A stretch of 64,000 nt of DNA from positions 139,936 through 203,935 of the forward strand of contig JAVBMT010000017.1 of assembly GCA_031552195.1 (NCBI GenBank), given 5' to 3'. Positions within the stretch are counted from its first letter, which is position 1; every line of letters begins with the position of its first letter. The position numbers were made by a program, and so were the translations under genes. Below are positions 36,008 through 43,598 of this stretch, piece by piece. Source of the DNA: JAVBMP01 sp031552195 (GTDB taxonomy: Bacteria; Desulfobacterota; Desulfovibrionia; Desulfovibrionales; Desulfovibrionaceae). Under the pieces are notes generated by a model that worked only from the letters and a program-made list of their open reading frames with translations, was not told the origin of the DNA and did no database searches.

Positions 36008-38158
36008 TTATTGCAGGCGCGCATCCGGAGAATATTCTTCCAGCAAGTCAAGAATAACCGGAAGGTTGTACGGCTTCTGCAAATAGATGTCGCATCCGGC
36101 CTCAAGGCATTGCTCTTTTGCGCCGGGCGCGGCGTAACCGGTAAGGGCCACAATCGGCGTGCGCGGCCTGCCGTCGCTTTGCTCAGCGGCGCGTATCAGG
36201 CGCGTGGCCTGAAGCCCGTCCATCAGCGGCATTTCTATATCCATGAAAACAATGTCAAAGCGGTTATGCAAAAACAGCTTGACGGCCTCTTCGCCGTTTG
36301 CCGCTTCAGTCACCTGGTGCGGCGTGTCGCGCGTGAGCAGGGAAAACAGCAGGCGGCTGTTGGGGTTGTCTTCAACCAGCAGGATGCGCATGCCGCTCTT
36401 GTCCTGCTCTTTTTTCACGGGCAGCCTGCTGTCGTCTTCCAGCAGAATCAGGTCAAGGGCGTTCGGCCCCTCCGGCTGGGCGGCATGAACCGGATATACG
36501 ATATTGCCCTTGATGGATTCGGATATGGTTTGCGTTTCCTTGATCAGGCTTTCAAGGATATAGGCCGGTTTTTGCGTAAGATAGTTTTCAAGCGTGAGGG
36601 GGTGCGCGTCTTGCTGGTGGCGCATGATTATGGTGAAAGAGGCCACGGTTCCTTCCCCCGGCGCGCTTTTCAGACTCAGGGTTCCACCCATCAGGCCTAC
36701 CAGTTCGCGGGCCAGAGGCAGGCCCAGCCCGGGGCCTTCGTAGCCGGCTTCCGTGGCGTTAGGGCCGCGGTAAAACTCGTTAAAAGCCAGTTCAAGCACT
36801 TCCGGAGCCATGCCCGGTCCGCTGTCGCGCACCTGGAAGAGCAGGGCGTCTTTGCCTATTTCCAGCGGTTGCGCCTGGGCCGGTTCGACTGTGAACTCCA
36901 CTGTTCCGGACGGCGTATATTTTACGGCATTGTCAAGTAAGTTGAGCCACACCTGCTCCAGCCGCGATTTGTCCCCTATGAAATATTGGGGCAGTTTGCC
37001 GGTAACGGCCCCGTTAAGCGTAAGCCCGCGCGCCTCGGCCAGGGGGCGTATTTTGCTGTAAATGCCGTCTATGAGATCTTTCAGACTGAACGGAGCCAGC
37101 TCAAGGGTAAAATTGCCGAGTTCCAGCTTGGACAAATCGAAAATTTCATTTGCGACGCCAACGGCATCCTGCCAGGATTTTTGCAGCCGCATTGCATATT
37201 CGCCCACATCGGATCCGGTTGGGGCCGCCTGAAGCAGTTTCGTCATGTCTATAAGTGAATTCAGCGGGGTTCTCAGTTTGTGGCTTACTGAAGCCAGAAA
37301 CCTTGTTTTGGCTATGTCTTTGGTATAGGCCCTATGCAGTTTTTCTTTTACGTCGGCAAGTTCATATTTAAGGCGTAAGTCCATTATAGCGCCCTGCTGG
37401 CCGATATTGTGGCCATGTTCATCTTTAAGCGCCCAGCCGGAAATGTGAACCGGAACGGCTTCTCCATCGCGCGTGCGCAGCCTGATTTCTTTATGCACCA
37501 CATGTTCTTTGCGCAGGGCGTCCAGAAACTCCTGCCGTTCGTTTTCATCAATATACAGGGCCTTGACCACGTTCCATATTTCTTCATGCAGCTGTTCGGG
37601 CGATTGATAGCCGAGAAGCGCGGCCAGCGCCTCGTTGCTTTTGATAAGCCGCCCGTCGGCAGTGCTTTGGAACATGGGCGTGGAGGAATGGTTGAAAAAA
37701 GAATCAAAGGCGTCATGGTAATGGACGATGGCGTTGCGGCGCTGCGCGTAATCCGCCTGGGCCTGCGCCAATTGAGCGCGCAGTTCGTTGACGAGGGCGT
37801 CAGCCTTTGTCAGCCTTGTGCCGGTCATGTTCCAAAGGTCGGCAAACTGGCTGTTGAACGGCAAACCGCGCAGCAGGCCGCGCAAGGCGGCGAATTCTTG
37901 CACGGTATCGGCATTTTGCAATATAAAGGCCATATGTTTCAGCCGCTTGCCGAGGGCGTATTCCCATAGAAAACCGAAGGCTGCGCACAATAAAAGGGAA
38001 AAAAACGCCCATGCGGCAAAGATTTTTACGTCAGCCTGGAGCGCTGGAGACACGTACGCGAAGATGCCGCCCACGAAAAAGGCGATAAGAGCCCCTAAAA
38101 TAACGTAGCGGATGATTCCGGACGAGCGGGGAATGAGGGAAGAAAATAATCGTATCAT
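36008..38158 (-). CDS. Hybrid sensor histidine kinase with PAS and receiver domains
   Basis: 716 residues. Two membrane helices lie at about 17-37 and 47-67, separated by a short loop, so there is little periplasmic sensor. A PAS domain follows (about 155-265), then HisKA with phosphoacceptor H293 (SVSHKLRTPLNSL), an HATPase with N-box LLDNAVKYTP and G-box PGLGLPLAREL, and a C-terminal receiver with D640 (IVFMDIEMPLMDG). A Cys-free spacer (about 505-585) links kinase and receiver. The phosphorelay must continue to a separate Hpt protein, not present here. Signal unknown. It ends one base after the convergent methyltransferase. Confidence 0.92.
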   Translation of the reverse strand: MIRLFSSLIPRSSGIIRYVILGALIAFFVGGIFAYVSPALQADVKIFAAWAFFSLLLCAAFGFLWEYALGKRLKHMAFILQNADTVQEFAALRGLLRGLPFNSQFADLWNMTGTRLTKADALVNELRAQLAQAQADYAQRRNAIVHYHDAFDSFFNHSSTPMFQSTADGRLIKSNEALAALLGYQSPEQLHEEIWNVVKALYIDENERQEFLDALRKEHVVHKEIRLRTRDGEAVPVHISGWALKDEHGHNIGQQGAIMDLRLKYELADVKEKLHRAYTKDIAKTRFLASVSHKLRTPLNSLIDMTKLLQAAPTGSDVGEYAMRLQKSWQDAVGVANEIFDLSKLELGNFTLELAPFSLKDLIDGIYSKIRPLAEARGLTLNGAVTGKLPQYFIGDKSRLEQVWLNLLDNAVKYTPSGTVEFTVEPAQAQPLEIGKDALLFQVRDSGPGMAPEVLELAFNEFYRGPNATEAGYEGPGLGLPLARELVGLMGGTLSLKSAPGEGTVASFTIIMRHQQDAHPLTLENYLTQKPAYILESLIKETQTISESIKGNIVYPVHAAQPEGPNALDLILLEDDSRLPVKKEQDKSGMRILLVEDNPNSRLLFSLLTRDTPHQVTEAANGEEAVKLFLHNRFDIVFMDIEMPLMDGLQATRLIRAAEQSDGRPRTPIVALTGYAAPGAKEQCLEAGCDIYLQKPYNLPVILDLLEEYSPDARLQ

Positions 38159-38266
38159 TGCATATCAATTATAGTGGAACCCTAACTATACCACAAGTAT
38201 TTTCTGGTATAAGTTTTTCTAATGCATGGTTCTACAATATGTGGATATTTTTTATTTTTTTTATGA

Positions 38267-39811
38267 TTAAAACTGAATGTTCCGGTCCAGGCTGCGGCAG
38301 TTTACGGCTTCAGCCAGATGCTCAAGCCTGAGCGGAGAATTTTCGTTTCCGTCGGCTTCAAGGTCGGCTATGGTGCGGGCCACGCGCAAGATGCGCGTAT
38401 AGGAACGGGCGGATAGGGCGAGCTTTCTAACCGCGTTCTCCATAAATTTATGGTTTTGCTCGTCCAGGCGGCAATATTGCTCGAGCATCTTGCCGGACAA
38501 CCCGGCATTATTCCGGCATGTTCCGTCGGCGTAACGGGCGTCCTGAATTGCGCGGGCGCGCGCAACGCCGTTTCTGATCAGGCCTGAGTCAGGCCCGGAG
38601 CCTTCGGAGCGCAGATCGGCGTAAGGCACGGCCGGAACTTCCACGTGCATGTCAATGCGATCCAGCAGGGGGCCGGAAAGACGCGAGCGGTACCTTTGTA
38701 TTTCAGCGGGGGAACAGCGGCAACTGCGGGTTTGGTCGCCAAGGTAGCCGCAGGGGCAGGGGTTCATTGCCGCCACCAGCATGAAATCTGAAGGATAGGA
38801 CAGGGCCGCCGCCGCGCGCGAGATTGTCACCAGGCCGTCTTCAAGCGGCTGGCGCAGCGTTTCAAGGGTTTGCTTGCCGAATTCCGGCAATTCGTCAAGA
38901 AAAAGCACCCCGCGGTGGGCCAGCGAGACTTCTCCCGGTTTAGGGTAAGCGCCGCCCCCGATAAGCCCAACGCCGGAAATTGTATGATGCGGCGCGCGGA
39001 AAGGGCGGGTGGAAATAAACGGTTCATTGGGCTGAAGGCGTCCGGCCACGCTGTATATCTTGGTAACTTCAAGCGCCTCTTCAAAGCCCAATGGCGGAAG
39101 AACGGAAGGAATGCGCTGGGCCAGCATGGTTTTGCCGGAACCGGGGGGGCCGAGGAACAGCAGGTTATGTCCTCCGGCGGCGGCTATTTCAATGGCCCGC
39201 TTGGCATGCTCCTGCCCTTTGACTTCCGCGAAATCAGCCGCTGGAAAAAGGTTTGCGCCAGGCCCGGCATATTCGGCCAGGGCCGGTTTGAGGGAAATGC
39301 GTCCGGCCAGAAAGGCCGCCGCTTCCTGGATATTTCTTATGCCGTAAACGGGCAGTCCCTTGACCATGGCCCCCTCGGCCGCATTGGCGGCCGGAAGCAA
39401 TATGCCTCTGGCTTTTTGCTCGCGGGCCAGAAGGCAGACCGGTAAAACGCCTGACACAGGGTTAAGTTCGCCGGTAAGGGAAAGTTCGCCCCAAAAAAAA
39501 TAGCCTTCCAAAGTTTCCGGCGGTAAAATTCCGCCGGAACTCAGAAGGCCGAGGGCTAAAGGCAGGTCATATCCGGTTCCGGTTTTTTTCCGGTCAGCCG
39601 GGGCCAGGTTGACTGTTATACGCCCCGCCGGAAGTTTGAAATTGCAATTGCGCAGGGCGGTAAGCACCCTGTCGCGCGCCTCGCGCACCGCTGTTTCCGC
39701 CATGCCGACCATGGTAAAAACCGGGATTCCCTGGCGGGTGAAATCCACTTCAAGGTCGACCTTGAATGCGTCAACGCCGTGCAGAGCGGCGCAGGCGAGG
39801 CGGGAAATCAT
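38267..39811 (-). CDS. comM: ComM/YifB-type AAA+ ATPase
   Basis: 514 residues. An N-terminal ChlI/Lon-like domain (RQGIPVFTMVGMAETAVREA, AGRITVNLAPAD) is followed by an AAA+ domain with Walker A GPPGSGKTMLA, Walker B LFLDELPEF and the zinc-binding Cys cluster MNPCPCGYLGDQTRSCRC. ComM is a hexameric helicase that aids branch migration during natural transformation; in many non-transformable bacteria its role is unclear. It lies directly after lepB (start and stop codons adjacent), in a lepA-lepB-comM operon. Confidence 0.93.
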   Translation of the reverse strand: MISRLACAALHGVDAFKVDLEVDFTRQGIPVFTMVGMAETAVREARDRVLTALRNCNFKLPAGRITVNLAPADRKKTGTGYDLPLALGLLSSGGILPPETLEGYFFWGELSLTGELNPVSGVLPVCLLAREQKARGILLPAANAAEGAMVKGLPVYGIRNIQEAAAFLAGRISLKPALAEYAGPGANLFPAADFAEVKGQEHAKRAIEIAAAGGHNLLFLGPPGSGKTMLAQRIPSVLPPLGFEEALEVTKIYSVAGRLQPNEPFISTRPFRAPHHTISGVGLIGGGAYPKPGEVSLAHRGVLFLDELPEFGKQTLETLRQPLEDGLVTISRAAAALSYPSDFMLVAAMNPCPCGYLGDQTRSCRCSPAEIQRYRSRLSGPLLDRIDMHVEVPAVPYADLRSEGSGPDSGLIRNGVARARAIQDARYADGTCRNNAGLSGKMLEQYCRLDEQNHKFMENAVRKLALSARSYTRILRVARTIADLEADGNENSPLRLEHLAEAVNCRSLDRNIQF

Positions 39812-40441
39812 TTATTCCACCAGGCGTCCGATGCGTTTCCAGCGTATTTCGGTATCGGGGAAGCCTGAAGACCCGGCGTCTCCGGGGTTGGAGCCGCTTG
39901 ACCAGTAAATGCGCCAGGCTTTTCCGCGCAAGGCCTCGCGGGTTACAAAGCCCCAGTAGCGCGAATCTTTGGAGTCGTCACGGTTGTCGCCCAGCATGAA
40001 ATACTTGCCTTCCGGAACCTTGATCGGCGGGAAATTATCACGCCGCGCGTCAATGTAAGCGTTGTCGCGGTAACGCACATAGGGTTCGTCAAGCTTGACG
40101 TTGTTGCGGTAAACGACTTTGTCGCGCATTTCCAGCACGTCGCCGGGAATGCCGATAATGCGTTTTATATAGTCGACGCTTTCATCTTCAGGATAGGCGA
40201 AGACCACAACGTCTCCGTGCTGCGGGTCCCAGGTCTGGAACAAAACGTTTTTCGTGAAGGGAACGCGCACGTTGTAGCTGAACTTGTTAACTAGGAGGCG
40301 GTCTCCTATAAGCAGGGTGTTCAGCATTGACCCGGAAGGTATCTGGTAGGCTTCGACAATAAAGCCCCGGATAAACATGGCCAGGAAAAAGGCTATTATC
40401 AGGGCTTCAGTATATTCACGCCAGACTGGCTTATGTTTCAT
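39812..40441 (-). CDS. lepB: Signal peptidase I
   Basis: 209 residues from the ATG at 40441, with GGAG upstream; the frame extends further but begins inside the lepA end. One N-terminal membrane helix (ALIIAFFLAMFIRGFIVEAY) is followed by catalytic Ser in IPSGSMLNTLLIGDRLLVNK, the Lys being in the LVNKFSY stretch. GDVVVFAYPED, YIKRIIGIPGD and YFMLGDNRDDSKDSRYWGFV are boxes C to E. It removes signal peptides at the periplasmic face of the inner membrane. It is co-transcribed with lepA, 37 bp downstream, the classical arrangement. Confidence 0.96.
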   Translation of the reverse strand: MKHKPVWREYTEALIIAFFLAMFIRGFIVEAYQIPSGSMLNTLLIGDRLLVNKFSYNVRVPFTKNVLFQTWDPQHGDVVVFAYPEDESVDYIKRIIGIPGDVLEMRDKVVYRNNVKLDEPYVRYRDNAYIDARRDNFPPIKVPEGKYFMLGDNRDDSKDSRYWGFVTREALRGKAWRIYWSSGSNPGDAGSSGFPDTEIRWKRIGRLVE

Positions 40442-40478
40442 GTTCGTTTCTCCATTTGCGCAGCGCCGTGCCGGCTGT

Positions 40479-42284
40479 TCATTCGTCATTAACGCGCAGG
40501 GCCGCAAGAAAGGCGTCTTGCGGAAGCTCGACGTTACCCATGCGTTTCATGCGTTTTTTGCCTTCTTTCTGTTTTTCCAAGAGCTTGCGTTTGCGTGTTA
40601 TGTCGCCGCCGTAGCATTTGGCGGTAACGTTCTTGCCCATGGGCGCGTTGCGTTCACGGGCTATGATCTTGTTGCCTATGGCCGCCTGTATGATCACTTC
40701 AAAAAGCTGGCGCGGTATGGTGCGCTTGAGTTTGAGGGCCACAGCCCGCCCGTGCTGGTAAGACTTGTCGCGGTGCACTATGCTGGCAAGCGCGTCAACC
40801 GGGTCGCCGTTTATCATGATGTCAAGCTTGACGAGGTTTGAGGCGCGGTAGTCTATGAACTCATAGTCCATGGAGGCGTAACCCTTGGTTCCGGACTTCA
40901 GGCGGTCGAAAAAATCATAAACGATTTCAGCGAATGGCAGCTCATAGGTGATGATAACACGGTTTCCGTTGAGGTAGCGCATGTCTTTCTGCAAACCGCG
41001 CTTTTCTTCGCAAAGCTTGAACACGCTGCCGACATAATCGCCCGGAACGTGAATTTCCATACGCACGTAGGGTTCGTAAAAAGCGGCTATTTTCACCGGG
41101 TCCGGCAAGCGGGCCGGGTTGTCTATCAAGATGGTCTTTCCGTCTGTCGTATCAACCTTATACACAACGGAAGGCGCGGTGGCTATAAGTTCCACCTGAA
41201 ATTCCCTTTCCAGCCTTTCCTGAATTATCTCCATGTGCAACAGGCCGAGAAAGCCGCAGCGGAAGCCAAAGCCCAAAGCCTGTGAGGTTTCCGGCTCAAA
41301 TGAAAAGGCCGCGTCGTTAAGCTGAAGCTTTTCAAGCGCGAATTTCAGCTGTTCGTAGTCGTTGTTGTCGGTCGGGTAAAGGCCGCAGAAAACCATCGGC
41401 TTCACTTCTTTAAAGCCGAGCACGGGTTCTTCCGCCGGGCGCGCGGCGTGGGTTATGGTGTCGCCCACCTTGGCGTCGCCCAATTGCTTGATGTTGGCGC
41501 ACAGAAAACCCACTTCCCCGGCCGCGAAAGACGGAATATCCACCGGTTCGGGCGAAAAGGCCCCCAGGCGCAGAACCTCGTATTCAACGCCGGTGGAGAA
41601 AAGGCGGATTTTGTCGCCCTTGGCCAGGGTTCCGTCCATAATGCGGAACAGCACGATGACGCCCTGGTAGGAATCGTACCAGGAGTCGAAAATCAAGGCC
41701 TTCAGAGGGGCGTTGGGGTTGCCGGAAGGGGCGGGAAGGCGTTCTATGATCGCTTCCAGAACCGCGTCAACGCCCATGCCAGTTTTGGCGCTTATGGGCA
41801 AAGCGCCGGCGCAGTCCAGCCCGATTGTTTCCTCTATTTCGGCTTTCACCCGGTCCGGGTCGGCGCTGGGCAGGTCTATTTTATTAAGAATTGGGATGAT
41901 GTCATGGTTGTGGTCAAGGGCCAGATACACGTTAGCCAGGGTTTGCGCCTCAACCCCCTGCGAGGCGTCAACCACCAGCAACGCGCCGTCGCAGGCGGCC
42001 AGCGAACGTGAAACCTCGTAGTTGAAGTCAACGTGCCCCGGGGTGTCGATCAGGTTCAGTATATAATCTTTGCCGTTTTTACCACGGTATGGAATGCGCA
42101 CGGTCTGGGCTTTTATGGTAATGCCGCGTTCACGTTCAAGGTCCATGCGGTCAAGGTATTGGTCGCGTTTTTCCCGTTCGCCCACCAGTCCGCTTATTTC
42201 CAGAATGCGGTCGGCCAGGGTGGATTTCCCGTGGTCAATATGCGCGATTATGCTGAAATTTCTGATCATTTTCTGATCAAACAT
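40479..42284 (-). CDS. lepA: Elongation factor 4 (back-translocating GTPase LepA)
   Basis: 601 residues from the ATG at 42284, with AAGGA seven bases upstream; the frame is open for 51 codons before it, but that stretch shows no family sequence. IAHIDHGKSTLADRIL is G1, GITIKAQTV is G2, DTPGHVDFNYEVSRSLAACD is G3, and NKIDLPSADPD is G4. The LepA-specific C-terminal domain (KRKLLEKQKEGKKRMKR) is complete. It acts on stalled ribosomes and in 30S assembly. Confidence 0.97.
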   Translation of the reverse strand: MFDQKMIRNFSIIAHIDHGKSTLADRILEISGLVGEREKRDQYLDRMDLERERGITIKAQTVRIPYRGKNGKDYILNLIDTPGHVDFNYEVSRSLAACDGALLVVDASQGVEAQTLANVYLALDHNHDIIPILNKIDLPSADPDRVKAEIEETIGLDCAGALPISAKTGMGVDAVLEAIIERLPAPSGNPNAPLKALIFDSWYDSYQGVIVLFRIMDGTLAKGDKIRLFSTGVEYEVLRLGAFSPEPVDIPSFAAGEVGFLCANIKQLGDAKVGDTITHAARPAEEPVLGFKEVKPMVFCGLYPTDNNDYEQLKFALEKLQLNDAAFSFEPETSQALGFGFRCGFLGLLHMEIIQERLEREFQVELIATAPSVVYKVDTTDGKTILIDNPARLPDPVKIAAFYEPYVRMEIHVPGDYVGSVFKLCEEKRGLQKDMRYLNGNRVIITYELPFAEIVYDFFDRLKSGTKGYASMDYEFIDYRASNLVKLDIMINGDPVDALASIVHRDKSYQHGRAVALKLKRTIPRQLFEVIIQAAIGNKIIARERNAPMGKNVTAKCYGGDITRKRKLLEKQKEGKKRMKRMGNVELPQDAFLAALRVNDE

Positions 42285-42600
42285 ACATTTTCCTTCAAGG
42301 TTATCCGAACTAAGAAAACGCGATAACTTGGCACAGTAAAGCAAAAAAGGCAATGTAATTATGTTTGGCCTGCGGCTCCGGCCAGAAACTTTCCGGTTTG
42401 GGAAAAGTCTGAATGGCCAGAGCGTTCCGCCGTTCACCGAGGCGCGGGATAAAATGCCCTTGTTGGCATGCGATGTGCTATATTTAAAATAGAGTGCGCC
42501 GTAGCAGGCAATATTTTCCCTTGATTGACGCCAATGCGCGGGTGAAGAAATTTATAATAGATTTATAATTAATTCAGATGTGAAGAAACGGAGGTGTCCG
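42285..42600. other. Gene-free 316-bp gap between lepA and a divergent unknown gene
   Basis: It should hold the promoters of lepA (minus) and of the 42601 gene (plus). Near 42475-42570 it is AT-rich (TATATTTAAAATAG and later TTTATAATAGATTTATAATT). I see no RNA gene, terminator or clear dyad. Confidence 0.5.
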
Positions 42601-43209
42601 GTGACCAGAATTACAGAATACTCTTCTCTTGCCGAGACGGATGCGGCGTTGCAGTCCAGGCGGGCTTCCGCGCAAAAGAAAGACCTTGGGGCGGGCAAAA
42701 CTCCAGACGCTTTTTCCACGGTTCTGGATACTGTTTCCATTTCCGGATCCGCCAGAAATAAGAATGTGACGGCTGCGGCGGATGAAGAATCCGGAAATTC
42801 CGCCACGGGAAAGAATGGCGGCGGGCAATTTAGAAATGAAACCCAGGCCCTGAAAGCGGCGATTCAGGAATTGGCCGCCGAATCCGGCACGTCCGTGGGC
42901 GGTTGGGGCCTGGGGCATTATCGCAAAGCTTTCAGAAATTCCGAAGAAGGCGACCTTTCGGCTGTGCGCGGTATTTTTATTGACAGATACGGGCTGAAGG
43001 AGACGCCTGCCGCGGAGGATCCCGCAGTGGACCCTTCTGATGCGGACCCGTCGGCGGGCGGAGAGCTGCCCGGCGTGGATGAAAATCCCGTGGTTGAAAA
43101 TCCGGCTGATGGGGAATTGCCTGTGGGTGGCGACGCTCCCGCCGATCTGGCTGGAACTCTTGCCGATATCATAGGTTCAGGCGAAACGGAAGAAACATCC
43201 GCAGCGTAA
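42601..43209 (+). CDS. Uncharacterised acidic protein with low-complexity tail
   Basis: 202 residues from the GTG at 42601, which has GGAGG six bases upstream. No signal peptide or membrane helix. Residues 1-60 are polar and include DTVSISGSARNK, a D-T-V-S-I-S pattern common in flagellum-associated and FlgM-like proteins of this group. The core (about 80-135: ETQALKAAIQELAAE, then LGHYRKAFRNSEEGDL) is helical. The last 70 residues are an Asp/Glu/Pro-rich tail with repeated PADGELP/GGELPG-like units. Function not recognised. Size and layout resemble the unknown protein at 24.1-24.9 kb, but I see no sequence relation. Confidence 0.65.
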   Translation: MTRITEYSSLAETDAALQSRRASAQKKDLGAGKTPDAFSTVLDTVSISGSARNKNVTAAADEESGNSATGKNGGGQFRNETQALKAAIQELAAESGTSVGGWGLGHYRKAFRNSEEGDLSAVRGIFIDRYGLKETPAAEDPAVDPSDADPSAGGELPGVDENPVVENPADGELPVGGDAPADLAGTLADIIGSGETEETSAA

Positions 43210-43311
43210 GGCGGCTGAGTTTTTAGCGTCTTTAGTGCCGGATGCGCCCGGTATGCAGGATTGCGAAAACCTGCCGGAAATTTATGAGGGCCGCCGGTTC
43301 AACTTTGCGCT

Positions 43312-43336
43312 CGTTTTATAATATATAGTAATAACG
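43312..43336. promoter_or_regulatory. ModE-like dyad A upstream of the TonB receptor
   Basis: CGTTTT-N13-ATAACG, one mismatch to a perfect CGTTAT/ATAACG pair, 263 bp before the receptor start. It lies in the 389-bp gap 43210-43598, which holds no gene. The right arm and flank, GTAATAACGCAT, are repeated exactly at the fmdE promoter site. Confidence 0.6.
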
Positions 43337-43402
43337 CATGTCTTTTTTAGCGCCCCGGTTTCGGAGTTTAAATCCGTTTCGCGCGGTTTTGCGGTATCCG
43401 TT

Positions 43403-43444
43403 CAGGCCCCCGGCGGCGAGCTTCAAGCCGCCGCGGGGGGCCTG
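43403..43444 (+). promoter_or_regulatory. GC-rich stem-loop in the receptor leader
   Basis: CAGGCCCCCGGCGGC pairs with GCCGCC...GGGGGCCTG (a three-base GCG bulge in the right arm) around a loop of nine bases. The following GATTTTTC is a weak T run. It could be a terminator for the upstream 42601 gene or an attenuator of the uptake operon. No cobalamin-riboswitch B12 box is visible. Confidence 0.45.
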
Positions 43445-43502
43445 CCGATTTTTCAAACGGCCATTTCCTTGTTTTTGTGTTCCCTCTATGCTGGACATCA
43501 AT

Positions 43503-43527
43503 CGTTATTTATATTATCACCACAACG
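43503..43527. promoter_or_regulatory. ModE-like dyad B upstream of the TonB receptor
   Basis: CGTTAT-N13-ACAACG, one mismatch in the right arm. Same 25-bp geometry as dyads A, C and D; 71 bp before the receptor start. Confidence 0.5.
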
Positions 43528-43560
43528 AAAGCTGCCGCAGAGCAGTATTTTTTTCATGAG

Positions 43561-43585
43561 CGTTATTACTTTAAACAACATTACG
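43561..43585. promoter_or_regulatory. ModE-like dyad C overlapping the receptor leader
   Basis: CGTTAT-N13-ATTACG, one mismatch in the right arm, ending just before the GAAGGGGG ribosome site of the receptor gene. A protein bound here could block both transcription and access to the start. Confidence 0.5.
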
Positions 43586-43598
43586 AAGGGGGAACCCG

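Noticed and set aside
43210..43598. Cobalamin riboswitch before the TonB receptor
   Set aside because: No B12-box or other conserved riboswitch core is visible; the leader has ModE-like dyads and one GC-rich hairpin.
43210..43598. Fur box before the receptor
   Set aside because: No GATAATGATAATC-like 19-mer is present, although the leader is AT-rich in places.
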